A stretch of DNA of 64,000 nt from Phytoactinopolyspora mesophila (GTDB lineage: Bacteria > Actinomycetota > Actinomycetes > Jiangellales > Jiangellaceae). The stretch lies in contig NZ_WLZY01000007.1 in the NCBI RefSeq assembly GCF_010122465.1, positions 36,924-100,923 of the forward strand, read 5' to 3'. The notes under the pieces are model-generated. The model ran no database searches and was not told the DNA's origin. It saw nothing but the letters and a program-made list of their open reading frames with translations. Every line of letters starts with the position of its first letter. Position 1 is the first letter of the stretch. This document shows, one piece after another, positions 1 through 8,714 of this stretch. A program made the translations under genes and the position numbers.

Positions 1-1205
1 ACGAGCCGGTCGACATTCAGCCGGACCACGAGCCTGCCGATGGCGTCGTGTTCGGCCGCCGAGGCGTCCCCCAGCTCCAGCATCTCGCCGAGCACGGCCC
101 AGGTCCGGCGCCCGGTGGCCATGGACATCAACGACTTCAGGGCCGCACGAACGGCTTCCGGGTTGGCGTTGTACGCGTCGTTGACGATCGTCGTGCCGTC
201 CGGGCGTTCGGTGACCTCCATCCGCCAGCGCGACAGCGCCTTCGCTGCTGACAGTTGGCTGGCGATGACATCCGGTTTCATGCCGAGAGCGAGCGCCACC
301 CCGGCGACGGCCAGCGCGTTGGAGACCTGGTGCTCGCCGACGAGTTTCAACGCGACGCCGGCTCCACTCGGGTTCTCGGGCGTGACCAGTGTGAACGAGG
401 GCCTGCCCGTCTTGTCGAGCTGGACGTTCTCGGCCCGGACCTCGGCATGTACCGACTCACCCACCATCAAGACATTGGCGGCGGTGCGTTCGGCCATGCG
501 GCGCACGACGGGGTCGTCGGCGTTGAGCACCGCGATGCCACCCAGTGGCAGAGCCTCGACGAGTTCGCCCTTGGCCCGGGCCACGGTGTCACGGTCGCCG
601 AACTCGCCGAGATGCGCGGAGCCGACGTTGAGCACGACGCCGGCCCGTGGCGGGGCGATGCCGCACAGGTAGCGGATGTGTCCGACGCCGCGGGCGCCCA
701 TTTCGACGACCAGGGTCCGGGTCGATTCGTCAGCCGTGAGCACGGTGAGTGGAACGCCGACCTCGGTGTTGTACGAGCCGGGGGGCGCGACGACCGGCCC
801 GAGCGGGGCCAGCACCTGTGAGAGCAGGTCCTTGGTGGTGGTCTTCCCGGACGAACCCGTGACTCCGACGACGGTCAGCTGCGGCAGCCGATCAAGGACG
901 CTTCGGGCTAGACGGCCCAGAGCTCCTTCGGAGTCGCCGACCACGACCTGGGGAATCGATGCTCGCACGGGGCGCTCCACAAGAGCCGCGACCGCGCCCA
1001 TCTTCGCCGCCGAGACCACGTAATCGTGGCCGTCGCGTTCGGCGCCGACCCGCGCCACGAACAACGCGCCGTCGACAGCCAGCCGTGAGTCGATCACAAC
1101 CGGGCCGGTCACCCTCAGCCCGGCGTGCTGGGCCGAATCTTGCGCGGTGTCGTCGACCTCACCACCGACAGCATCGGCGATTTCGGCCAAGGTCATCGGT
1201 ATCAC
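1..1205 (-). CDS. murF: MurF, UDP-MurNAc-tripeptide--D-Ala-D-Ala ligase (3' part cut by window edge)
   Basis: Cytoplasmic ligase that adds D-Ala-D-Ala to the UDP-MurNAc-tripeptide, the last step of the soluble peptidoglycan precursor. Reading the minus strand from 1205 gives VIPMTLAEIADAVGG, the usual MurF N-terminus. An ATP-binding motif GVTGSSGKTTT, a central-domain VEMGARGVGHI and the NDAYNANP signature follow. The frame stays open to base 1, so the C-terminal end is missing. I chose the GTG at 1205 over the ATG at 1196 because a GAGGTGG ribosome site lies 7 bases upstream and the encoded start matches the family. It begins 18 bases after the murE stop, in the same operon. Confidence 0.95.
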   Translation of the reverse strand, partial: MIPMTLAEIADAVGGEVDDTAQDSAQHAGLRVTGPVVIDSRLAVDGALFVARVGAERDGHDYVVSAAKMGAVAALVERPVRASIPQVVVGDSEGALGRLARSVLDRLPQLTVVGVTGSSGKTTTKDLLSQVLAPLGPVVAPPGSYNTEVGVPLTVLTADESTRTLVVEMGARGVGHIRYLCGIAPPRAGVVLNVGSAHLGEFGDRDTVARAKGELVEALPLGGIAVLNADDPVVRRMAERTAANVLMVGESVHAEVRAENVQLDKTGRPSFTLVTPENPSGAGVALKLVGEHQVSNALAVAGVALALGMKPDVIASQLSAAKALSRWRMEVTERPDGTTIVNDAYNANPEAVRAALKSLMSMATGRRTWAVLGEMLELGDASAAEHDAIGRLVVRLNVDRL

Positions 1206-1223
1206 CGCGTCGCCACCTCTATT

Positions 1224-2921
1224 TCACTCACCATGTCTGCCGATCTTGTCCAGGTGCTCCTCCCGGAGCACATCGCGGTCATCGAACGGGTGCACCGTGC
1301 CGCCGATCTCTTGGCCGGGCTCATGTCCCTTGCCCAGGACGACCACCGTGTCCTGAGGTCCATGAGCGCGAGCCAGAGCAGCGCGGATCGCGGCTCGCCG
1401 GTCCGCGACCTCCACCACCTCAGCACGCTCCTCTTCACTTATACGTTCCGCGCCGGCCAGAACTGCCGCTCTGATCTCCGGCGGATGCTCGAGCCTCGGA
1501 TTGTCATCCGTCACTATCACGACGTCAGCGTTGCGTGCCGCCGCCGCCCCCATGAGTGGCCGTTTGTCTCGATCCCGGTTGCCGCCCGCCCCGGTCACGA
1601 CCACGAGTCTCCCAGCCGGCCGCCCGGGCGTCTGGCTTCGCAGTGCTCGCAGTACATTCTCGATGGCGTCAGGTGTATGTGCGTAATCGACCACCATCAT
1701 CGGCGCGTCAGGGTCGTCGACTCGCACCTGCTCCATGCGCCCGGGAACGCCTGGGCATCGTCCCACTCCGGCGGCCGCCACCTCCGGGTCCACACCGGCC
1801 TGTACGAGCATCACGACGGCAAGCGCGGAGTTGGCGACGTTGAAATCACCAGGCAGCGGGACCTGGAGTTCCACCGACCGGCCGCCGTCGACCAGCCTGG
1901 TCACCTCTCCCCGTTGGACTCGCCAGCCGGCTCGCGGATCCGCGGCCGGCCCGGGCGCCGACGCCGCGGCAGAGCTCGCTGCGGGTGCGGGCCCGCCGCT
2001 GGAGGCTGTGGCGACGGTGACGACCGGGATCTCGACCTCCGCCGCCAGCCGGCGTCCATGGGTGTCGTCGACGCAGATCACCGCCTGCCGGCTACGTCGC
2101 ACCGAGAACAACCGGGCCTTCGCGCCGAAATAGTCCTCAAGATCGGTGTGGAAATCCAGATGGTCCCGTGACAGATTGGTGAATCCGGCGACGTCGTAAG
2201 AGATTCCGTCGGCGCGACCGAAAGCCAGGGCATGGCTGGACACCTCCATGACGCAGGCTTGAATGCCCCGCTCACGCATGACGGCCAGGATCGCCTGCAT
2301 ATCGGTCGCCTCGGGCGTCGTCCGCACGCTGGGCACCACCTCGTCCCCGACCCGGATCTCCACGGTGCCGATCATGCCGGTCACATATCCCGCATGACGG
2401 AGGCCGGACTCGAGCAGGTAAGCGGTGGTGGTCTTGCCGTTGGTGCCGGTCACGCCCAGCATGAGCAGGTCGTGCGCCGGATGCCGGTACACGGCCGCCG
2501 CGATCCCTCCGAGCCAGGCCCGCGGATGATCCACCACGATCATCGGCACCGCACCGCTCACCGAACCCCCAGCGGGTGTGTCCGGCGCCGCCCAGCCGGC
2601 GATCTCGGCGCCTTCCTCGTCGGTGAGAACCGCCGCCGCCCCGGCCCCGACGGCTGCGTCGATGAATCGCGCACCGTGTGTCACAGCTCCGGGCAAGGCC
2701 GCGTACAGGTCTCCCGGTCGTACTTGCCGGGAGTCATGTGTGATGCCCGATACCGTCAGGTCCCCGACCTCAGGTACCGCTCCGAGCGGAAGCAGCGACC
2801 TGAGGTTGGCCACTGGGTACGGCGCAAGGCCGCTCGGGCGCAAGCCTGACCACCCCGGACCAGATCCTGGGCCGGCGCTTCGCGGGGCTGCACCCGCACC
2901 AGACGCGTGCTCCTCAGTCAT
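1224..2921 (-). CDS. murE: MurE, UDP-MurNAc-L-Ala-D-Glu--diaminopimelate ligase
   Basis: Cytoplasmic ATP-dependent ligase that adds diaminopimelate to UDP-MurNAc-dipeptide. The 565-residue product has the Mur-ligase P-loop GVTGTNGKTTT (Lys163), a central domain with YAHTPD, and the DNPR motif at residues 473-476 typical of diaminopimelate-adding MurE. LL- versus meso-DAP cannot be told from this. It is longer than the usual ~500 residues because of a Gly/Pro/Ser-rich N-terminal 40 residues and a low-complexity Ala/Ser/Pro insertion after the VVTVAT segment. The ribosome site before the 2921 ATG is weak, so a somewhat later start is possible. Downstream is murF; the 223-base gap to ftsI holds no gene I can see. 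Confidence 0.95.
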   Translation of the reverse strand: MTEEHASGAGAAPRSAGPGSGPGWSGLRPSGLAPYPVANLRSLLPLGAVPEVGDLTVSGITHDSRQVRPGDLYAALPGAVTHGARFIDAAVGAGAAAVLTDEEGAEIAGWAAPDTPAGGSVSGAVPMIVVDHPRAWLGGIAAAVYRHPAHDLLMLGVTGTNGKTTTAYLLESGLRHAGYVTGMIGTVEIRVGDEVVPSVRTTPEATDMQAILAVMRERGIQACVMEVSSHALAFGRADGISYDVAGFTNLSRDHLDFHTDLEDYFGAKARLFSVRRSRQAVICVDDTHGRRLAAEVEIPVVTVATASSGGPAPAASSAAASAPGPAADPRAGWRVQRGEVTRLVDGGRSVELQVPLPGDFNVANSALAVVMLVQAGVDPEVAAAGVGRCPGVPGRMEQVRVDDPDAPMMVVDYAHTPDAIENVLRALRSQTPGRPAGRLVVVTGAGGNRDRDKRPLMGAAAARNADVVIVTDDNPRLEHPPEIRAAVLAGAERISEEERAEVVEVADRRAAIRAALARAHGPQDTVVVLGKGHEPGQEIGGTVHPFDDRDVLREEHLDKIGRHGE

Positions 2922-3144
2922 AGCTCAACCCCAGCGCGTTCCCCATCCCGGTCAAGAGATCGCGCGATTCTCGGGCGCATAGCCAGTCTCCGGGCTCGTC
3001 GGCCCGGAGACAAGGCTCGTCCACCCTGTACGGGTTCAGGAACAGGCTCTCGGCGGCTCTCTGCGACACGGCAGCAAAATCTACTCGGCGCGCAGCACGA
3101 CGTGTGCGACGGCTCCGCCGTGAGCCGCTCGGTCAGCGCGTGTC

Positions 3145-5271
3145 TCAGGTGTCCGCGTCATCGTCCTCATCATCGGAGTCGCTTTGGTCCTCAATGATCT
3201 CGTCGGCGAAGAGCGGTAGTCGCGGCGGGTCGTCGGGCGAGGGCTGAACGCCCTCCATCTCCAGCGCAAAGCGGAGGATGTCCGCGAAGGCAGGCCCCGC
3301 GAGGCCACTCCCGGAGTTTCCGTTGCGTGGGTTCATGACCGAGACGGCGACGACGTACTTGGGGTCGTCGGCCGGGGCGAAGCCCATGAACGACGAGTTG
3401 AACTGCCGGTAACAACCGCAATCGGGGTCGATCCGCTGAGCAGTACCGGTCTTTCCGGCCACCCGGTACCCCTCGAGGGCCGATCCCTGCCCGGTGCCGC
3501 CCTCACCCATCACCGCTTCCATCATGGCGGTGACCTCCGCGGCGGTCTCCTCGCTGACCACACGTACCGGCTCGGCCTGATCGACCGGGTGCTCGTTGCC
3601 GTCGGCGTCGATCGTCGCCGAGATCAACGTCGGGTCCAGCCGCACTCCGCCGTTGGCGATGGCGGCGTACGCGGAGGCGATCTGGACGGCGTTCACCGAG
3701 ACACCCTGCCCGAACGACACGTTGTCGCGTGTCAGGTCGGACATGTCGGACGGCAACCGCCCCGCGGTCTCGGCAGGTAGACCGATGCCCGTCTGGCTGC
3801 CGAGCCCGAAGTCCGCCAGGTAGTCGTACAAGACGTCCTGGTCGACCGCTTCGGTCGCCAGCAACGTCCCGACGTTGCTGGACTTGGCCATGACGCCGGT
3901 CAAGGTCATCTGCTGTTCGGGGTGGTTGTAGTGGTCCCGGATGGTGTGACCGCTACGCCGGATCCGGTCCGGTACCGAGAAGACTGACTCCGTCGTTGCC
4001 GCGCCTTCCTCGATGACCGCCGCCAGGCTGAGTGGCTTGAAGACCGAGCCGGGCTCGTAGGCCTCCTCCACCGCCTTGCTACCCCGGTCGGCCGCTTCCA
4101 CGCTGTTGGGATCGGTTGGGTCGAGCGAAGGCACGCTCGCCATCGCGGTGATCTCGTGCGCGTCTGGTTCGAGTTTGATGACGACGGCGACGCCTGAGTC
4201 CGCGGCAGCGTTCTCTACCGCCTCGGCGAGCACTTCTTCGGCATACCACTGCATGTCCCGGTCGATGGTCAGTCGTAGTCCGTCTCCGGTGACCGGATCC
4301 TGCCGCGCGACGGCACCGGTGGGGATTCGCTGCCCGCCCGGGCTCTGCCGGTAGACGACCTGGCCGTCCTCGCCGGCCAGGAGATCGTCCTGGGAGAACT
4401 CCAACCCGGCGAGCGGGGTTCCGTCGGAGCCGATGAACCCGACGATGCTGCCGGCCACCGACCCTGCCGGATAGTCACGAAGTTCGGCGTTCTCCGCGCC
4501 GATGCCGGGAAGCTCCAGCTCCTGAATCTCTCGCCATACAGAGCCGGAAACGCTCTTCGCCACATAGGTGAACTGGCGATCTCCGGTCATCTTCTCCTGG
4601 AGTTCTGCGGCGCTATGCTCCAGGATGTCCTCCAGCTGGAGCGCGTAGCGGGCGGGGTTAGTGACCTCCGTCTGATCAACGAAGACGTGATATGCCTCGA
4701 CCGCTTTGGCGAGAGGGGCACCGTTGCGGTCGACGATATCGCCACGGTCGGCGACCAGAGGTGTGGTCGTACGACCGATCTGGCTGGCGGTCACCGCGTA
4801 GGTCGACGCGTCGAGCCCCTGCAACTGCACCAAGCGACCGGCGAACAGGGACAGCAGCACACACCCGGCCACCATCAGCACCTTGAGCCGCTTGCGCGGA
4901 TCGGCCAACCGGAGCATCCGCGGCGGGTGCTTCTTCTTCGCGACCTTGGGTTTCGGTGGCCGCCGAGCCGGCGGTCTGGCGGCCGGCTCACGTGCCGGCC
5001 TGGTACGACGGGTGGTCGCGCTCGGCGCGGAGCGGCCCGCCGCCGAGGGCGCACGGCGCGGTGCCGGCTTGGCCGCGCGCTTGGGACTGCCGGCGGACGG
5101 CGCAGATCTCCTGGCGCTCCCGGACGACGCCGGCCGTTTGCGTCCGGACGGCGGTTTGCCTTGGCCCCGGCCGGTGGACGAGGCAGCCGGGCGCGGAGTC
5201 CGGCGAGACTTGCCTGTTTGCTTGGGTTTGCCCCCCGACGAACGGCGGCGCGGCGGCTCCCGCCCGGTCAC
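3145..5271 (-). CDS. ftsI: FtsI/PBP3-type peptidoglycan transpeptidase
   Basis: Class B penicillin-binding protein that cross-links septal peptidoglycan outside the membrane. The 708-residue product has a 128-residue Lys/Arg/Pro/Ala-rich cytoplasmic tail, one membrane segment starting near Leu129, a PBP dimerisation domain, then the transpeptidase domain. Active-site motifs are visible: SVFK with Ser409, S464-S-N466 and KTGT at 607-610. The C-terminus is a short Asp/Glu-rich tail. The GTG start at 5271 overlaps the ftsL stop (GTGA), which suggests coupled translation. It sits in the standard dcw position between ftsL and murE. The basic tail is longer than in most relatives. Confidence 0.95.
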   Translation of the reverse strand: MTGREPPRRRSSGGKPKQTGKSRRTPRPAASSTGRGQGKPPSGRKRPASSGSARRSAPSAGSPKRAAKPAPRRAPSAAGRSAPSATTRRTRPAREPAARPPARRPPKPKVAKKKHPPRMLRLADPRKRLKVLMVAGCVLLSLFAGRLVQLQGLDASTYAVTASQIGRTTTPLVADRGDIVDRNGAPLAKAVEAYHVFVDQTEVTNPARYALQLEDILEHSAAELQEKMTGDRQFTYVAKSVSGSVWREIQELELPGIGAENAELRDYPAGSVAGSIVGFIGSDGTPLAGLEFSQDDLLAGEDGQVVYRQSPGGQRIPTGAVARQDPVTGDGLRLTIDRDMQWYAEEVLAEAVENAAADSGVAVVIKLEPDAHEITAMASVPSLDPTDPNSVEAADRGSKAVEEAYEPGSVFKPLSLAAVIEEGAATTESVFSVPDRIRRSGHTIRDHYNHPEQQMTLTGVMAKSSNVGTLLATEAVDQDVLYDYLADFGLGSQTGIGLPAETAGRLPSDMSDLTRDNVSFGQGVSVNAVQIASAYAAIANGGVRLDPTLISATIDADGNEHPVDQAEPVRVVSEETAAEVTAMMEAVMGEGGTGQGSALEGYRVAGKTGTAQRIDPDCGCYRQFNSSFMGFAPADDPKYVVAVSVMNPRNGNSGSGLAGPAFADILRFALEMEGVQPSPDDPPRLPLFADEIIEDQSDSDDEDDDADT

Positions 5272-5645
5272 TCGCCCCCACCGCCTCCCGACGGCGTGCC
5301 CAGTTCTATGAACTCCAGGTTCTCGCCCGGGACCATCCCGAGCTCTTCGGCCCGCTCAGCCAGCCCCGCAGGGGACTCGAGAACGGCAACCTCGCTCGCC
5401 AGCATCTCGGCGCGGTCCCGCAACGCGGTCGTCTCCGCCTCGAGGCGGGCCAAGGCGAACGAGCCCTGTTGCAGTGCGGTGTTCAGCAGAAGAAGCCCAA
5501 CCAGGCCGACACCCAGCAACAGCAGCACCAGCACCACGAACGGTGCCCGGGGCGACCGGGACGTACCCGGCAGCACGCGCAGCGTGTTATGCCGCCGTGG
5601 TGATCTCTGGATTCTCGGCGGCGTCAGCGCCTTTTCCGCACTCAT
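5268..5645 (-). CDS. ftsL: FtsL-like septum protein
   Basis: Small bitopic division protein that normally partners FtsB/FtsQ and activates FtsWI. The 125-residue product has a basic N-terminus, one hydrophobic segment rich in Val and Leu (about residues 37-57), then a periplasmic heptad-like helix containing [18 protein letters not shown], and ends in Gly residues. Identity comes mainly from the shape and its place between rsmH and ftsI, because FtsL proteins diverge fast. I chose the ATG at 5645 (overlapping the rsmH stop as ATGA) over the ATG at 5651, because the GGGGAGGA ribosome site lies about 6 bases from 5645 but directly against 5651. Confidence 0.85.
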   Translation of the reverse strand: MSAEKALTPPRIQRSPRRHNTLRVLPGTSRSPRAPFVVLVLLLLGVGLVGLLLLNTALQQGSFALARLEAETTALRDRAEMLASEVAVLESPAGLAERAEELGMVPGENLEFIELGTPSGGGGGE

Positions 5646-6685
5646 GGGCATTCCTCCCCGTGTCCCCCGTGCCGGAACGTCTTCGCGACATTCCGTCTTT
5701 CACCCGAGCCGGCGCCACGTTCTCCCTCGCGAATCCGCTCGACGGCGCGTAGCCGGGCCGAAGCTGCGCGAGGGTTGGCATCGATCTCGGACTCGGCTGG
5801 TGCCTCCGCTCGGATCAGCAGCCGGAGTTCAGGGCGGTGCTCGGGAAGTTCGACGGGCAGGCCGGGCGGCGCAGTGCTGGACGCGCCGGCCGCGAAGGCC
5901 CGCTTGACGATGCGATCCTCGAGCGAGTGGTACGAAAGCACGACGGCGCGGCCACCCACGGCCAGAGCGCCCAAGGCAGCCGGTATCGCCCGGCGAAGCG
6001 AGTCGAGCTCGGCGTTGACCTCGATGCGCAGCGCCTGGAAGGTGCGTTTGGCAGGATGGCCACCGGTGCGCCGCGAAGGCGCCGGGATGACGTCGCGCAG
6101 CAGCTGTACCAGGCGCCCGCTGTCGGAAAACGGGCGCTCCTGCCGGGCCCGCACGACCGCCCGCGCGATTCGCGAGGCGAATCGTTCCTCGCCGTACTCA
6201 CGCAGGATGCGGGTGAGATCCCCAGCGCTGTACGTGTTCAGCACATCGGCGGCCGTAGGCCCCTGAGAGTGCTGGTCCATACGCATGTCGAGAGGGGCGT
6301 CGTGGGCGTAGGCGAAGCCACGCTCTGCCTCATCGAGCTGGAGCGAAGACACTCCGAGGTCGAAGAGCACACCCTGCACCTGGCCGACCCCTTGGTCGGC
6401 CAGCACGTCCGTCAGCTCGTCGTATACGGCGTGCACGGGTGTGAAGCGGGCTCCGAACCGGGCCAGGCGCCGGCCGGCGCGCCGCAGCGCTTGCTGATCA
6501 CGGTCTACGCCGATCAGCCGTGCTTCAGGACATGCCTCGAGCAGGGCCTCGGCATGTCCACCGAGGCCCAGCGTGGCATCGACCACGACACTGCCGGGCT
6601 GCTGCACGGCCGGGGCGAGCAGCTCGGTGATCCGCGGTAGCATAACCGGGACGTGGGCGGCGTCCGGCGAACCTTCTTCGGCCAC
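5642..6685 (-). CDS. rsmH: RsmH, 16S rRNA m4C1402 methyltransferase
   Basis: SAM-dependent N4-methyltransferase of 16S rRNA C1402 (formerly MraW). The 347-residue product starts [16 protein letters not shown], carries the SAM-binding [14 protein letters not shown], then [14 protein letters not shown], the [16 protein letters not shown] segment and [11 protein letters not shown], all hallmarks of the family. The reading frame extends far upstream, but the GTG at 6685 has a GAGGAGG site 5 bases before it and the encoded protein has normal family length. It is followed at once by ftsL (ATGA overlap). A 227-base gap separates it from mraZ. Confidence 0.95.
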   Translation of the reverse strand: MAEEGSPDAAHVPVMLPRITELLAPAVQQPGSVVVDATLGLGGHAEALLEACPEARLIGVDRDQQALRRAGRRLARFGARFTPVHAVYDELTDVLADQGVGQVQGVLFDLGVSSLQLDEAERGFAYAHDAPLDMRMDQHSQGPTAADVLNTYSAGDLTRILREYGEERFASRIARAVVRARQERPFSDSGRLVQLLRDVIPAPSRRTGGHPAKRTFQALRIEVNAELDSLRRAIPAALGALAVGGRAVVLSYHSLEDRIVKRAFAAGASSTAPPGLPVELPEHRPELRLLIRAEAPAESEIDANPRAASARLRAVERIREGERGAGSGERRNVAKTFRHGGHGEECP

Positions 6686-6912
6686 GGTCGCCTCCTCACT
6701 GGCTCTGCTTCCCGGCAGGGAGTTTCTTGGTCCCGGTTCCTTCGCTCTGGCTCGACCGCTCATGCGACCAGGTCCCCGCCCGCTCGATTTCGTCGGTACT
6801 GCCTGGCACCGGGGAAGGTGCGCCAGGGAGTTGTGAGCGGGCCGGAGACCTCGTCGCACGAACTGAATGGGCCTGAACGGCTCGGTGACGGCTCGAGGCA
6901 AGTGCGCGGCCA

Positions 6913-7344
6913 TCAGAAGATTCCCGGTAGCACCTCCTCGGAGATGTCGGCGAACATCGGCTCTTTCTCGGACTGGTAGGTCTCCCACGCCTCGGAGGAC
7001 CAGATCTCGACCCTCGTCATGGCGCCGACGACAGTGCACTCCCGCTCCAGCCCCGCGTAGGTGCGAAGCCCGGCCGGAATGGTGATGCGCCCCTGCTTGT
7101 CCGGAACCTCGTCGCTGGCTCCGGCGGCGAGCATCCTGGCGAAATCCCGCGTGCCTTTGTGGGTGAACGGTGCGGCGCGCAGTTGCTCGGTGAACCGCAG
7201 GAACTCCGCGCGTGGCCACACGTAAAGACAGCGCTCCTGCCCCCGTGTGATCACAACGCCCTCCGCCAGGTCTTCCCGGAACTTCGCGGGGAGAAAGAGC
7301 CGCCCTTTGTCGTCCAGGCGAGGGGAATGGGTGCCCAGAAACAT
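6913..7344 (-). CDS. mraZ: MraZ, dcw-cluster transcriptional regulator
   Basis: DNA-binding regulator at the head of the dcw cluster, related to SpoVT/AbrB and forming a ring that binds repeats in its own promoter. The 143-residue product shows the two-fold MraZ repeat: [20 protein letters not shown] near the start and [18 protein letters not shown] in the second half. I chose the ATG at 7344 ([10 protein letters not shown]) rather than the GTG at 7353 because the GGGGAGG site is 8 bases from 7344 and the family normally begins MFLG. It is first in the minus-strand operon; its operator lies at 7381-7425. Confidence 0.95.
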   Translation of the reverse strand: MFLGTHSPRLDDKGRLFLPAKFREDLAEGVVITRGQERCLYVWPRAEFLRFTEQLRAAPFTHKGTRDFARMLAAGASDEVPDKQGRITIPAGLRTYAGLERECTVVGAMTRVEIWSSEAWETYQSEKEPMFADISEEVLPGIF

Positions 7345-7380
7345 GAGCCCCACCTCCCCGTCGGCTAGGCCACTCTCGCT

Positions 7381-7425
7381 CCATTGACCGCCACTCTACT
7401 CCACTTTCCCCCACTTGCAACCACA
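7381..7425 (-). promoter_or_regulatory. MraZ operator: tandem repeats spaced 10 bp
   Basis: On the plus strand CCATT, CCACT, CCACT, CCACT and CCACA begin at 7381, 7391, 7401, 7411 and 7421, exactly 10 bp apart, so the mraZ coding strand reads AGTGG-N5 repeated. Known MraZ operators are three TGGGN-type repeats with 5-nt spacers upstream of mraZ. The array lies 37-81 bases before the mraZ ATG. Four repeats are strong; the one at 7381 is weaker. Confidence 0.75.
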
Positions 7426-7472
7426 TGGCGCCCCACCACTCCCCCTCGTGCCCCACCGCCGCCCAATTCGCC

Positions 7473-7528
7473 CGTGATCATGAGCGCCGCAATGTCGCCC
7501 AGGCGACCGAAATCTGCTCATGATCACG
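7473..7528. repeat. 13-bp perfect inverted repeat between mraZ and moxR
   Basis: CGTGATCATGAGC at 7473-7485 is matched by its exact reverse complement at 7516-7528, with a 30-base loop. It lies between two divergent genes, so a terminator role is less obvious than for the others in this window. It contains the TGATCATG word also seen beside the hairpin near 16.06 kb. Confidence 0.8.
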
Positions 7529-7679
7529 GCGTCGAAACTCAACCGCCACGCCACGGCCCAGGCGGTGAGCCGCGATTCAAGCGGCGCCCCGAGCGGGCGG
7601 GGGCTCGTTTCTCGGCGCGCAATTTGCGAGACTCGGAACACGAGCACCACGCTCGAAGCCGGTCCGAAGGAGAAGCCCA

Positions 7680-8714
7680 GTGCCCGAGCCCCCGCCCCCG
7701 CCTCCACCTGCCGGGCCCGCCAGTACCGGCACGCCCCGTGAGGACCGCTCAGGTGAGCTCGATCTTTCGGATCTCACTGAGACCGCGGATCGCCTTCAAA
7801 CCGCTATCGGCGCGGTCGTCGAGGGCAAGCCGGAAGCCATCGAGCTCGCCCTCACGGTGCTCTTCGCCGAAGGCCACCTGTTGATCGAGGACGTACCTGG
7901 TGTCGGGAAAACGCTGCTGGCCAAATGCATCGCACGGGCCGTGGACTGTTCGGTCCGCCGGATCCAGTTCACCCCGGATCTCATGCCCAGCGACGTCACC
8001 GGTGTTTCAGTGTTCAACCAGGAGAGCCGTCAGTTCGAGTTCAGGCCCGGAGGTGTCTTCGCCAACGTCGTCGTCGGCGACGAGATCAACCGCGCCTCAC
8101 CCAAAACACAGTCCGCCTTGCTCGAGTGCATGGAAGAGCGTCAGGTCACCGTCGACGGCACCACATACCAGCTCGAGTCCCCGTTCATGGTGGTGGCCAC
8201 TCAGAACCCCATCGAGATGGAAGGCACCTATCCCCTGCCCGAGGCCCAGCGCGACCGGTTCATGGCGCGGTTGTCCATGGGATATCCGTCAGCGTCCGCC
8301 GAACTCGACATGATCGACACGCACGGCGCCTACACCGGACTCGACGCTCTCGAACCGGTCACCGATGCCGCGCACATGACCAAACTGATCGGGCTGGTCC
8401 GGTCGGTCTACGTCTCCGACGCCGTCAAGCAGTACGCCGTCGCGTTGTCCAGCGCGAGCCGCAACTCCCCCGAACTGCGGCTCGGGGCTTCCCCCCGGGC
8501 CACCCTCCACCTGGTGCGAGCCAGCAAAGCGTGGGCGGCACTCGACGGCCGTGACTACGTCCTCCCCGACGACCTCCAAGCGCTCGCGGCGCCTGTCCTC
8601 GCACATAGGCTGCTGCCCACGGCCGAGGCACAGATCGGCCGACGCGAGGCCGCCCAGGTGGTCACCGATCTTGTCCAGCACGTTCCGGTTCCGGAAGGTC
8701 ATCCGCGCGCGTGA
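7680..8714 (+). CDS. MoxR-family AAA+ ATPase
   Basis: AAA+ chaperone-like ATPase of the MoxR group, usually working with the DUF58 protein beside it. The 344-residue product begins with a Pro-rich stretch, then has Walker A GVGKTLL (Lys77), Walker B VVVGDEINRA, sensor ATQNPIEMEGTYPLPEAQ and a C-terminal lid domain. The GTG start at 7680 has AAGGAG 8 bases upstream. Its stop overlaps the GTG of the next gene (GTGA), so translation is probably coupled. Gene order moxR - DUF58 - transglutaminase is a common conserved trio. The substrate is not known. Confidence 0.93.
   Translation: MPEPPPPPPPAGPASTGTPREDRSGELDLSDLTETADRLQTAIGAVVEGKPEAIELALTVLFAEGHLLIEDVPGVGKTLLAKCIARAVDCSVRRIQFTPDLMPSDVTGVSVFNQESRQFEFRPGGVFANVVVGDEINRASPKTQSALLECMEERQVTVDGTTYQLESPFMVVATQNPIEMEGTYPLPEAQRDRFMARLSMGYPSASAELDMIDTHGAYTGLDALEPVTDAAHMTKLIGLVRSVYVSDAVKQYAVALSSASRNSPELRLGASPRATLHLVRASKAWAALDGRDYVLPDDLQALAAPVLAHRLLPTAEAQIGRREAAQVVTDLVQHVPVPEGHPRA

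Larger units (their letters stand above)
7345..7679. other. Gene-free divergent region between mraZ and moxR (335 bp)
   Basis: Holds the MraZ operator, the 13-bp inverted repeat and, at its right end, the AAGGAG ribosome site of the moxR gene (7666-7671). I see no coding sequence in it. Promoters for both directions must lie here, but I cannot place a convincing -10/-35 pair for the plus-strand operon. Confidence 0.7.

Noticed and set aside
4615..5907. 430-codon plus-strand open frame
   Set aside because: Antisense to ftsI and ftsL, very Arg/Pro-rich, no ribosome site; the minus-strand genes are clear family members.
5642..7456. 604-codon minus-strand frame as a long RsmH
   Set aside because: The N-terminal 257 codons overlap mraZ in another frame; the GTG at 6685 has a strong ribosome site and gives the normal family length.
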